Notes under the pieces: model-generated
What the model was told of the DNA's origin: nothing
The model's database searches: none
What the model saw: only the letters and a program-made list of their open reading frames with translations
Origin: Bacteroides graminisolvens DSM 19988 = JCM 15093
GTDB taxonomy: Bacteria > Bacteroidota > Bacteroidia > Bacteroidales > Bacteroidaceae
NCBI RefSeq assembly: GCF_000428125.1
Contig: NZ_ATZI01000021.1
Coordinates: 1-41,682, forward strand
Reading direction: 5' to 3'
DNA length: 41,682 nt
Program-made: the position numbers and the translations under genes
Shown here: piece after piece, positions 16,749 to 25,152 of the stretch
Layout of the letters: each line of letters starts with the position of its first letter
Numbering within the stretch: position 1 is the first letter of the stretch

Positions 16749-17130
16749 CCGGAGGTGTAACAACCCGCACGAAACACAGGCAGCCGTTTTTTGAAATGCC
16801 GGTTGCAATGATCCGATTTGCTCGTTTACAATTTCTTTCTACACCCGGGTGTACAGTTGCTGTACACCCCCATGTACAGACCTTGTACACCCGGGTCTAC
16901 AAAGGTTGTACACCCGGGTGTATACGCAATTTGTTCACCGGCAATTCAAGTGGGGTGTGCTTTGTCATTCAATGATTCCTTCTTTCAACAAAAAAAATCC
17001 CGGTTCACCACAATAAAGCGGCTTGTTTGGCAGGTTAGCATACTTTATTTTGTTTTTTATTGTAGGAAGTTTTTCTGTTCTGATTTTAATTATTTAATTT
17101 GTGTAGTAAACGCTACCAATATAGATTCTT
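16749..17130. other. Non-coding region with tandem array, no supported gene
   Basis: 382 bases between the kinase and TamB. The only clear structure is the box array at 16838-16924. An open frame from 16818 runs through the array, but the 23-base period is not a multiple of three and the predicted product has no recognisable domain, so I do not call it a gene. No convincing terminator for the kinase operon or promoter for TamB is visible. Confidence 0.6.
16838..16924. repeat. Array of eight TGTACA-like boxes, 23-bp period
   Basis: Boxes lie at 16838 (TCTACA), 16850, 16861, 16873, 16884 (all TGTACA), 16896 (TCTACA), 16907 (TGTACA) and 16919 (TGTATA). Spacers alternate strictly: 6 bases (CCCGGG, CCCCCA, CCCGGG, CCCGGG) and 5 bases (GTTGC, GACCT, AAGGT). 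Two boxes around CCCGGG form the palindrome TACACCCGGGTGTA. The boxes thus recur every 11-12 bases. The repeat units touch each other with no unique spacers, so it is not a CRISPR. Confidence 0.9.
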
Positions 17131-20100
17131 ATGAAACGGAAATGGATTAAAAGAACGGCTATCATTATCTTGGCACCGATACTGTTGTTTGTTGTGCTGA
17201 TGCTGTCACTCTACATTCCGCCTGTACAGAATTTATTACGCAAGGAACTCACCCGGTACGCTTCTCAAGCCACAGGAATGCAAATAAGCATGAGGCGCAT
17301 CGATCTTCGCTTTCCGTTTAATTTGCAGCTGAGTGACGTGGGGGTTATTCAGCACAAAGACACTCTGTTGTCTATGGGCAGTTTAAATGTTCGCATACAG
17401 GTGTTGCCGTTGTTTCGGGGTGAAGTGGAGGTGGACGACTTAACGTTGCGCAGCACCAGCTTTAATTCGGCGCATCTCATAAAAGGCATGCAGTTGCAAG
17501 GTGTTCTCGGTACGTTTTCTCTTCGAAGCCACGGAGTAGACCTGTCGCACGAGACGGCTCTAGTCAACGCCCTCGAACTGAGCGACACGCACGTTCGACT
17601 GAAAATGTTGAAGGACACGGTTCCTGAACCCAAAGACACTACTGCCGCCAAGATTCCCTGGAAGATTATTTTGCAGCAAATGGAGGTGAAAAATGTATCT
17701 TTCTCTATGCAGCTCGACGATGATTCGACACAAATCGGTGCGCACTTGGGCAGAGCAAACTTGCAGAAGCTACATGTGGATCTTCACAAAGAAGCCTATG
17801 CGTTGAGGCAGTTGGCTGTCAATGGCTCGTCGGTTCGTTATTTAGTTGGGCAAAGAAAAGCACACCCGGGCTTCGACCCCTCACACATTCAGTTGCGTGA
17901 TGTCAACTTCCGGTTGGATTCTTTATCGGCACAGGGGCACAACATACAGGCGGTTATTCGCTCGTTCTCCATGAATGAGCGGTCGGGGCTGACTGTTCAG
18001 TCGCTCAGCGGTCGGCTTCTTGCCAACCAAAAAAACATTCGTTTGCCGCAGTTAGCCCTGAAAACACCCCACTCGCAATTGGAATTAACGGCAAATACCA
18101 CGTGGAGTTTTGTGGAAAATCCCGATAAGGGCGATGTAGACATGCTGTTCGATGCCCGCATTGGCAAGCAAGATGTGTTGCTTTTTGCCGGAGCTTTGCC
18201 CGAGGCTTTTAGAAAAGAATATCCGTTTCGCCCGCTGATGGTGCGGGCGACACTGAAAGGAAATTTGTCGGGCATGCAATTATCGCAGCTGAAGGCTGAA
18301 CTGCCGGGGGCATTTTCTGCCAGCGGTGGGGGAGAGCTGATTAACTTCTCGGACTCTGTGAAGCGATACGCTCAATTTCATCTGCAAATGCTGGGACAGA
18401 ACCTGGACTTCCTTACTACGCTGGCTTCGTCGGCCAAAGGTCGTTTCGCCATACCCGCCAACATGACATTCATCACCCGTGCCGAACTGCGGGGCGACCG
18501 TCTGACTGCACTTCTGCGGGCAAAAGACGGTGAAAGCTCGCTATCGCTTACTGGTTCATATCATACGGTGACGGAAGCTTATTCCGCCCAACTGATGGCA
18601 GAAGGTGTGCAGGTGAAACACTTCTTGCCTCGCGACTCCATTTATTCTTTGTCGGCCCGGGCCGAAGCAAGCGGTAAGGGCATTGATTTTATGTCGCCCA
18701 AAGCTGTTGCCCGCTTTGACTTTCATTTGCAAGAGTTGGTTTACAGCAGGTTTCACATAGCCGATGTGGCATTGAAAGGTGCGCTGAAAAACACACTGCT
18801 TACGACGAACCTCACGAGTAACAACGAGTTGGTGAAACTGACCGCAGATGCCGGTTATCATTTCCGGCGCTCTTATACGGATGCCTCGTTGCTGCTCAAT
18901 GTGGAAGAGATTAACTGGTACAAACTGGGCTATTTCCCCAGACCGATGAAAAAGCCGTTCGCCTTTCAGTTGGAGGGTCAAACGCGTAAAGACTCTGTGC
19001 GAATGACATTGCAGTCGGGCGACTTGAAACTTAACTTCCGCAGCCGCACCACGCTCGAGAAGTTGATGAAGCAATCGGCACTTTTCTCCGAAGTATTAAT
19101 GAAGCAAGTCAACAACAAACGGTTGGATCACGCAGCGCTTCGTAAAGTATTGCCTTCGGCCGGCTTGCGTCTGACGGCAGGTCCCGACAATCCTTTCAGT
19201 CGGTACCTGGCCATGAAGGACATTACGTATAATCAAGTGAATGTTCTTTTCGGAACAACGCCCGCCCGAGGCATCAACGGAAGGGCTACGGTTAGCGGAC
19301 TTTCGGTCGACTCCACCCGGCTCGACACGGTATTTCTGAATATTCGCCAAGACACGACACGCCTCAATATACGGGGTGGCGTTATTAACATGCCCGGTAA
19401 TCCGCAGTTTGTCTTCAAGGCATTCCTGACCGGTGAGATTAGAAACGAAGATGCTGAGCTGATGGTTGAATACCTCAATGAGAAAGGAGAAACCGGTGTT
19501 TTGCTGGGCGTCAATGCCCGCCCCAGAGACAGGGGGATTTTGCTGAAGTTTATTCCCGAAGAGCCCATTGTTGCGTTCAGAAAGTTTCGTTTCAATGAAG
19601 ACAACGGGGTGTATCTCCGTCACGATAAGCATGTATTGGCTAATGTAGAGATGCTCGATAAAGACGGCATGGGAGTGCGTATTCATTCGTTGCCCGACAC
19701 TACGTTTCTGCAAAACATGGATATAGAGTTGCGCCGCATTCGTTTGGCGGAAATAAGTGAGGCATTGCCTTATCTTCCCCAGTTTGCCGGGGTGTTATCG
19801 GCTGAGGCTCATTTGGTGCAGACGGCCACCTCCTTACAGATTTCGACAGAATCGGTTATTGATGAACTGGTTTATGAACATCAACGTGTAGGCGATGTAG
19901 GGTTGGGCGCAACTTGGCTGCCCGGCCGCGACGGAATGCATTATGTGAACAGCTACCTTACGCACGAGGGCAAGGAGGTGATGACGCTTAACGGCAATTA
20001 CTTCTCCCGGAACGACAGTCTGGACGTGGAGTCGGCACTGGAACATTTCCCGCTTCAGATTGCCAATGTGTTTATTCCTGACCAGGTCGTTACCCTTTCG

Positions 20101-21588
20101 GGCGATCTCGACGGGAATCTTCAGCTGAGAGGTTCAACCTCTAAACCTTTGGCCAACGGAGAGTTGATGCTCGATAGCGTGTCGGTGTACGCCAGTCAGG
20201 CCGGTGCCCGCTATTGGTTTGATAACCGTCCGGTGAAGATTGAGAATAGCCGCATGTTGTTTAACCAATTTTCTATTTATACTACCAGCAAGAATCCGTT
20301 TGCAGTAAACGGTCTGGTAGACTTCCGCAACTTGTCGCGCCCTACGGCCGATTTAACGTTGAAGGCTTCCAACTATACCCTGCTTGATGCTCCCCGCACC
20401 AAAGAAAGCCTGGTTTACGGAAAAGTGTTTGTCGATATGAATACCACTGTGCGCGGACCGCTTGATGCGCTGGTGATGCGGGGAAATATGAATGTATTGG
20501 GCAATACGGACGTTACGTATGTGTTGAAAGACTCTCCGCTTACCGTGCAGGATCGTTTGGGCGATTTGGTTACTTTCACTTCGTTTGCCGATACGCTGTC
20601 GCAGAAAAAACAAGATGAACGGGTTGTCTCTTTGGGAGGACTGGATATGTTGATGACGGTACACATTGATCCTGCTGTGCGACTGAAAGCTGATTTGAGT
20701 CCCGACAGGAACAGTCGCGTGGAACTGGAGGGCGGCGGTGATCTCTCGCTGCAATATTCTCCCCGTGGTGATTTAAGACTTTCGGGAAGATACACCTTAT
20801 CGGGCGGCATTTTAAAGTATGCGCTTCCGGTTATTCCACTTAAAGAATTTGAGATTAACGACGGTAGTTATGTGGAGTGGAGTGGCAATCCCATGGATCC
20901 TTCGCTGAACTTTAAGGCTACCGAAAGGGTGCGTGCTTCTGTTTCTCAGGAGGGAGGATCGCCACGCATGGTTAACTTTGATGTCAGTGTGGGGGTTAAA
21001 AACCGCATGGAAAACCTGGAACTTCTGTTTAACCTGGAAGCTCCCGAAGACATGAGCGTACAAAATGAACTGGCGGCCATGTCGGTCGAAGAGCGCAGCA
21101 AGCAAGCCATCGCTTTGTTGGCCACAGGTGTTTACATGGCAGGCGCAGGAAACAAAAGCGGCGGACTGGATATGGGTGCTGCATTGAACTCCGTATTGCA
21201 GAAGCAGATTGCTAATGTGGCGGGTTCGGCACTGAAGACAGTCAACATTTCCTTCGGAATGGAAAATTATGATGGAGCTGATGCGGGTGGTAAACGTACG
21301 GATTACAATTTCCGTTATGCCCAGCGTTTCTTTAATAACCGTGTGCAGGTTGTGATCGGAGGAACGATCTCAACCGGAAATGAAACGCAGCAAGACGAAT
21401 CGTTCATTGATAATGTGTCGCTTGAGTATCGGTTGGATAATTCGGGCACACGCTATGTCAGACTGTTCCACAACAAGGACAACGAAAGTATTTTGGAAGG
21501 AGAGATTACCGAGACCGGAGTGGGTATTGTGCTCCGCAAGAAAATGAGCCGGTTAAGCGAACTCTTTATCTTTAAACGGAAGAAGTAA
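17131..21588 (+). CDS. tamB: TamB-like translocation and assembly module protein
   Basis: 1485 residues. An N-terminal membrane anchor (IIILAPILLFVVLMLSLYI, about residues 10-30) is followed by an AsmA-like start (LRKELTRYASQATGMQISMR) and a very long stretch of beta-rich repeats in the periplasm. The TamB C-terminal domain covers about 1150-1460: SGRYTLSGGILKYALPVIPL near 1219, then EINDGSYVEWSGNP and SVEERSKQAIALLATGVYMA. Proteins of this type bridge inner and outer membrane and help outer-membrane protein or lipid transport. TamL starts 1 base after the stop, which supports a TamB-TamL pair. Length is within the range of Bacteroidetes TamB (larger than E. coli, 1259). Confidence 0.93.
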   Translation: MKRKWIKRTAIIILAPILLFVVLMLSLYIPPVQNLLRKELTRYASQATGMQISMRRIDLRFPFNLQLSDVGVIQHKDTLLSMGSLNVRIQVLPLFRGEVEVDDLTLRSTSFNSAHLIKGMQLQGVLGTFSLRSHGVDLSHETALVNALELSDTHVRLKMLKDTVPEPKDTTAAKIPWKIILQQMEVKNVSFSMQLDDDSTQIGAHLGRANLQKLHVDLHKEAYALRQLAVNGSSVRYLVGQRKAHPGFDPSHIQLRDVNFRLDSLSAQGHNIQAVIRSFSMNERSGLTVQSLSGRLLANQKNIRLPQLALKTPHSQLELTANTTWSFVENPDKGDVDMLFDARIGKQDVLLFAGALPEAFRKEYPFRPLMVRATLKGNLSGMQLSQLKAELPGAFSASGGGELINFSDSVKRYAQFHLQMLGQNLDFLTTLASSAKGRFAIPANMTFITRAELRGDRLTALLRAKDGESSLSLTGSYHTVTEAYSAQLMAEGVQVKHFLPRDSIYSLSARAEASGKGIDFMSPKAVARFDFHLQELVYSRFHIADVALKGALKNTLLTTNLTSNNELVKLTADAGYHFRRSYTDASLLLNVEEINWYKLGYFPRPMKKPFAFQLEGQTRKDSVRMTLQSGDLKLNFRSRTTLEKLMKQSALFSEVLMKQVNNKRLDHAALRKVLPSAGLRLTAGPDNPFSRYLAMKDITYNQVNVLFGTTPARGINGRATVSGLSVDSTRLDTVFLNIRQDTTRLNIRGGVINMPGNPQFVFKAFLTGEIRNEDAELMVEYLNEKGETGVLLGVNARPRDRGILLKFIPEEPIVAFRKFRFNEDNGVYLRHDKHVLANVEMLDKDGMGVRIHSLPDTTFLQNMDIELRRIRLAEISEALPYLPQFAGVLSAEAHLVQTATSLQISTESVIDELVYEHQRVGDVGLGATWLPGRDGMHYVNSYLTHEGKEVMTLNGNYFSRNDSLDVESALEHFPLQIANVFIPDQVVTLSGDLDGNLQLRGSTSKPLANGELMLDSVSVYASQAGARYWFDNRPVKIENSRMLFNQFSIYTTSKNPFAVNGLVDFRNLSRPTADLTLKASNYTLLDAPRTKESLVYGKVFVDMNTTVRGPLDALVMRGNMNVLGNTDVTYVLKDSPLTVQDRLGDLVTFTSFADTLSQKKQDERVVSLGGLDMLMTVHIDPAVRLKADLSPDRNSRVELEGGGDLSLQYSPRGDLRLSGRYTLSGGILKYALPVIPLKEFEINDGSYVEWSGNPMDPSLNFKATERVRASVSQEGGSPRMVNFDVSVGVKNRMENLELLFNLEAPEDMSVQNELAAMSVEERSKQAIALLATGVYMAGAGNKSGGLDMGAALNSVLQKQIANVAGSALKTVNISFGMENYDGADAGGKRTDYNFRYAQRFFNNRVQVVIGGTISTGNETQQDESFIDNVSLEYRLDNSGTRYVRLFHNKDNESILEGEITETGVGIVLRKKMSRLSELFIFKRKK

Positions 21589-21589
21589 C

Positions 21590-23941
21590 ATGATGAAAAA
21601 GAATAGAATCACCATTCAACAGTTGCAGGTAAGAAATACTCTTTATCTGGCTGCGATAACCACCTGTTTCCTGCTTGTGCTTGCCGGTTGCTCTACTACG
21701 CGCAACCTGCCCGAAGGCGAAGTTTTGTATACGGGACAGAAAAAAATGGTGGTCAGGAACGAGGCGAAAGACAGAGCAGGGGCAGAGACTATGACCGAGC
21801 TGACGGCCGCATTGGCTACGGCTCCCAACAATTCTATTTTAGGAAGTTCGGTGCATCGGTTTCCGTTTCCTTATGGGTTGTGGATTTATAATAGCTTTGT
21901 CAACAGACAAAAGGGACTGGGGAAGTTCATTTTCAATAAACTGGCGGCTAAGCCTGTATTTATTTCTACTGTCAATCCTGATATTCGTGCCAAGGTAGGT
22001 ACCAACTTGCTTCACGATTATGGCTTCTTTAACGGAACAGTGGGGTATCAGATCATACCCGATGAAAAGAATCCACGGAAGGCAAAGGTGCAATATTTGG
22101 TAGATATGAAGAACCCGTATCTGATAGACACGGTAACATACGAACGGTTTACTCCCGATTTATTGAATACTTTGCAAGCCGGACAGCAGAGAACGTTGTT
22201 GCATGTTGGGAAACAATTTAATGTTATCACCCTCGACGAAGAGCGTACCCGACTGAGTAGTTTGCTGCGTAATCGCGGGTATTATTATTACCGGCCCGAT
22301 TATTTTTCTTTTCTGGCCGATACGACTTTGGTTCCCGGTAAGATTTCAATGAAGATAGTGCCCAAGGCGGGCGTGCCTAAAGAGGCGCTGAGAAAATGGA
22401 ATGTGGGCGACATAGCTGTGCACTTGAACGGTGTGTATGGCGAAGCGCCCAATGATTCGATGATGTACAAGGACTTGAAGATTTATTATTACGACAAGCT
22501 GAAGGTGCGACCGGATGTTTTATACAAGCAGTTGCGTTTCCATCCGAGCCAGACTTATTCTTATTTTAGAGATACGCGTACGCAAGAGCGTATCACGCAG
22601 TTGGGTATGTTTCGCTATGTGGAGATGAATTACACGCCACGCGACTCGACGGATGCATGCAATGTGCTGAACGTGAATATCCGCACGGCGTATGACTTGC
22701 CTCTCGACGGTGAACTCGATCTCAACATTACAACAAAAAGTAATGACCAAACAGGTCCGGGAGCTTCTTTCAGTGTGACAAGAAAGAATCTGTTTGGCGG
22801 TGGCGAGAATCTGACTCTTGGACTGAAGGGTTCGTATGAATGGCAAACGGGAGCGCAGAACACCGATAATGGTTCGTTAATGAACTCTTATGAATACGGG
22901 GTGTCGGCTTCCTTGTTTATTCCCCGGGTTCTGTTTCCCCGACTGGGCAAAAAAGATTATGATTTCCCGGCAAGTACTACCTTTAATCTGTATGCCGACC
23001 AATTGAACCGGGCTCGCTTCTTCAAGATATTGGCTTTTGGAGGCGATGCAACGTATGTGTTTAACCCTACGCGTACGAGCAAGCATACTATCATTCCGTT
23101 TAAACTGAAATTCAATGTGCTGCAAAGTACCACGCATTTGTTTGATTCCATAGCTAATGAGAACAAATCGCTCTACTTGAGCTTGAATAATCAGTTTATT
23201 CCTTCCATGAGTTATACGTACACGTATGATACCAGCGGAAAAAGAAATGCGCGAAATAGGTTGTGGTGGGAAACAACACTGACTTCGGCCGGTAATATTA
23301 CTTCGTGCATTTATAGGGCTTTCGGGAAGAGTTTCAGCGAACAGAAAGACTTGCTGGGTGCGCCTTTTGCACAATTCATGAAGATAAATTCGGAGCTGCG
23401 CTACACGTGGAATATTGATAAGAATCAATCGCTTGCAACGCGGGTGGCAGGCGGACTCATTTATTCTTATGGAAACTCGGATGTAGCTCCGTATAGTGAG
23501 CAGTTCTATGTAGGTGGAGCCAATAGTATACGTGCTTTTACAATACGTAGCTTAGGACCGGGAAGTTATCATCCGGCAGCGGATAATAAATATGCGTACA
23601 TTGATCAGACAGGTGACATTCGTTTGGAAGCGAACATGGAATATCGTTTTCGTATTATACAAGATTTGCATGGAGCGGTGTTTATGGATGCAGGTAATGT
23701 CTGGCTTCTTAGAGAAGACGCAACACGACCCGGTGGTAAGTTTCAATGGAAAGGGCTGGCCGATGAAATTGCAGTTGGAACCGGTGCCGGACTCCGTTAC
23801 GATCTTTCTTTCCTTGTAATTAGGGTGGATTGCGGAGTGGCTTTGCACTTGCCTTATACTACATCACGTAAAGGGTATTATAACATTCCGAAGTTCAAAG
23901 ACGGACTGGGCTGGCACTTGGCTATAGGCTATCCGTTTTAA
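21590..23941 (+). CDS. tamL: TamL, lipidated Omp85-family outer membrane protein
   Basis: 783 residues. Lipoprotein signal ending VLAGC with Cys at residue 34 (33 from the second ATG at 21593), the mark of the Bacteroidetes TamA variant TamL. POTRA-type repeats occupy about 40-350 (LRNRGYYYYRPDYF, LRFHPSQTYSYFRDTRTQER, ITQLGMFRYVEM). The Omp85 barrel spans about 375-783: DLNITTKSNDQTGPGASF, LFGGGENLTLGLKGSY, the Arg-containing core motif in GGANSIRAF near residue 640, and a C-terminal strand ending in Phe (LAIGYPF). It probably works with TamB to insert outer-membrane components. Followed by a 117-base gap before the next gene. Confidence 0.93.
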   Translation: MMKKNRITIQQLQVRNTLYLAAITTCFLLVLAGCSTTRNLPEGEVLYTGQKKMVVRNEAKDRAGAETMTELTAALATAPNNSILGSSVHRFPFPYGLWIYNSFVNRQKGLGKFIFNKLAAKPVFISTVNPDIRAKVGTNLLHDYGFFNGTVGYQIIPDEKNPRKAKVQYLVDMKNPYLIDTVTYERFTPDLLNTLQAGQQRTLLHVGKQFNVITLDEERTRLSSLLRNRGYYYYRPDYFSFLADTTLVPGKISMKIVPKAGVPKEALRKWNVGDIAVHLNGVYGEAPNDSMMYKDLKIYYYDKLKVRPDVLYKQLRFHPSQTYSYFRDTRTQERITQLGMFRYVEMNYTPRDSTDACNVLNVNIRTAYDLPLDGELDLNITTKSNDQTGPGASFSVTRKNLFGGGENLTLGLKGSYEWQTGAQNTDNGSLMNSYEYGVSASLFIPRVLFPRLGKKDYDFPASTTFNLYADQLNRARFFKILAFGGDATYVFNPTRTSKHTIIPFKLKFNVLQSTTHLFDSIANENKSLYLSLNNQFIPSMSYTYTYDTSGKRNARNRLWWETTLTSAGNITSCIYRAFGKSFSEQKDLLGAPFAQFMKINSELRYTWNIDKNQSLATRVAGGLIYSYGNSDVAPYSEQFYVGGANSIRAFTIRSLGPGSYHPAADNKYAYIDQTGDIRLEANMEYRFRIIQDLHGAVFMDAGNVWLLREDATRPGGKFQWKGLADEIAVGTGAGLRYDLSFLVIRVDCGVALHLPYTTSRKGYYNIPKFKDGLGWHLAIGYPF

Positions 23942-24003
23942 TTAAATACGTTATATTAGAAAGAAATGAATCATAATTAGACCCGTGTAGAAGGTAAATT
24001 TTG

Positions 24004-24011
24004 TATTTTTG
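24004..24011 (+). promoter_or_regulatory. -7 box for the nucleotidyltransferase gene
   Basis: TATTTTTG fits TAnnTTTG and lies 47 bases before the start codon at 24059. No clear -33 TTTG is seen 19-21 bases upstream. Confidence 0.45.
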
Positions 24012-24058
24012 CAAACAGTTACAAACCGTACTATTAATCTTTTAATATTCAGGTACAT

Positions 24059-24961
24059 ATGAAACCAACTTTATTTGTGTTGGCTGCTGGTATGGGCAGC
24101 CGTTATGGGGGACTCAAACAACTTGACGGACTAGGTCCTAATGGTGAAACCATTATGGATTATTCTATTTTCGACGCTATACGCGGCGGATTTGGTAAAG
24201 TCGTTTTTGTTATTCGTAAAGACTTTGAACAAGATTTTAGAGATAAGATCTTAAGCAAATATGAAAATCACATCCCGGTAGAATTGGTGTTTCAATCACT
24301 CGACTCATTGCCGGCAGGCTTCACTTGCCCGGCCGACCGTGTGAAACCTTGGGGTACCAATCATGCCGTACTGATGGGTAAAGAGGTTATTAATGAACCG
24401 TTTGCCGTTATCAATGCCGACGACTTTTATGGTCGCGACAGTTTTGCCGTATTGGGAAAAGAATTATCAGCAATGACCGGCAAAAAGAATGATTACTGCA
24501 TGGTGGGCTATCGTGTAGGTAATACATTGTCGGAAAGTGGTTCTGTGGCACGTGGGGTATGCGAAACAAATGCGGAAGGCTATCTTACAACGGTTGTTGA
24601 GCGTACTGCTATTGAGCGTATCGATGGAAAAGTTTCTTTTACTGATGAGAATGGTCAATTGGTGTCGATTGCAGACAACACACCGGTCTCTATGAATATG
24701 TGGGGATTTACTCCTGATTATTTTCAGTATTCGGAAGATTATTTCGTTGAATTCCTCAAAGAGAACATGGGTAATCTGAAAGCTGAATATTTCATTCCGC
24801 TGATGGTCAACAAGCTGATCAATGAAAATACAGCCCGCGTGAAAGTGTTGGATACTACATCTAAATGGTTCGGCGTGACTTATGCTGAAGATCGCCAGGG
24901 AGTAGTTGATAAGATACAGGCTTTGGTTGATGCGGGTGAATATCCTGCCAAGTTGTTCTAA
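24059..24961 (+). CDS. Nucleotidyltransferase (sugar-phosphate type)
   Basis: 300 residues, no signal peptide, cytoplasmic. The N-terminal nucleotide-binding motif LAAGMGSRYGGLKQ (about residues 8-21) with Gly, Arg and Lys of the NTP-transferase fold is followed by DYSIFDAIRGGFGKVVFVIR and the metal-binding NADDFYGRDSF near residue 120. This fold joins a nucleotide to a sugar phosphate or similar phosphate ester. The substrate cannot be read from the sequence; GLGPNGETIMDYS is typical of a Bacteroidetes subgroup often labelled only as nucleotidyltransferase. Transcribed alone, with a -7 box at 24004 and terminator at 24993. Confidence 0.85.
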   Translation: MKPTLFVLAAGMGSRYGGLKQLDGLGPNGETIMDYSIFDAIRGGFGKVVFVIRKDFEQDFRDKILSKYENHIPVELVFQSLDSLPAGFTCPADRVKPWGTNHAVLMGKEVINEPFAVINADDFYGRDSFAVLGKELSAMTGKKNDYCMVGYRVGNTLSESGSVARGVCETNAEGYLTTVVERTAIERIDGKVSFTDENGQLVSIADNTPVSMNMWGFTPDYFQYSEDYFVEFLKENMGNLKAEYFIPLMVNKLINENTARVKVLDTTSKWFGVTYAEDRQGVVDKIQALVDAGEYPAKLF

Positions 24962-24992
24962 ATAGGCACATTGATTTCACAAAGAATTTGTT

Positions 24993-25025
24993 GAGGCTGC
25001 TTCACATAGAGGCAGCCTCTTTCTA
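24993..25025 (+). terminator. Terminator of the nucleotidyltransferase gene
   Basis: GAGGCTGC / GCAGCCTC stem (24993-25000 and 25012-25019) with an 11-base loop and a TTTCT tail. It lies 32 bases after the stop codon. Confidence 0.8.
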
Positions 25026-25119
25026 TATAATAAGGTGTAGTTGCTTTGAAATTTGTTTTTTGATTGGTGACTCAGGCTTTATAGATGCTTGATAGTTAAA
25101 TAAATATTCAAGAATTCAT

Positions 25120-25127
25120 TATCTTTG
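25120..25127 (+). promoter_or_regulatory. -7 box for the ABC-F gene
   Basis: TATCTTTG matches TAnnTTTG, 25 bases upstream of the start codon at 25153. The -33 element is not clear. Confidence 0.45.
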
Positions 25128-25152
25128 CCGTTCGTACAAAAAGGATAAATGA

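Noticed and set aside
16780..16810. Terminator for the kinase operon at GCAGCCG / CGGTTGC
   Set aside because: The possible stem has its T run inside the loop and no T run after it.
16838..16924. CRISPR array
   Set aside because: The 5- and 6-base spacers are far too short and are themselves repeated.
16818..17150. Open frame of 110 codons through the 23-bp array
   Set aside because: The array period is not a multiple of three, the frame shows no domain or signal peptide, and it ends inside the tamB start. The TG-rich array simply lacks stops in this frame.
17170..17190. Sigma54 promoter at TGGCAC inside tamB
   Set aside because: The -12 half does not fit (CTGT instead of TTGC) and it lies in the coding region.
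18556..19713. Minus-strand open frames inside tamB
   Set aside because: The plus strand encodes a continuous TamB protein; these products have no domain and no promoter.
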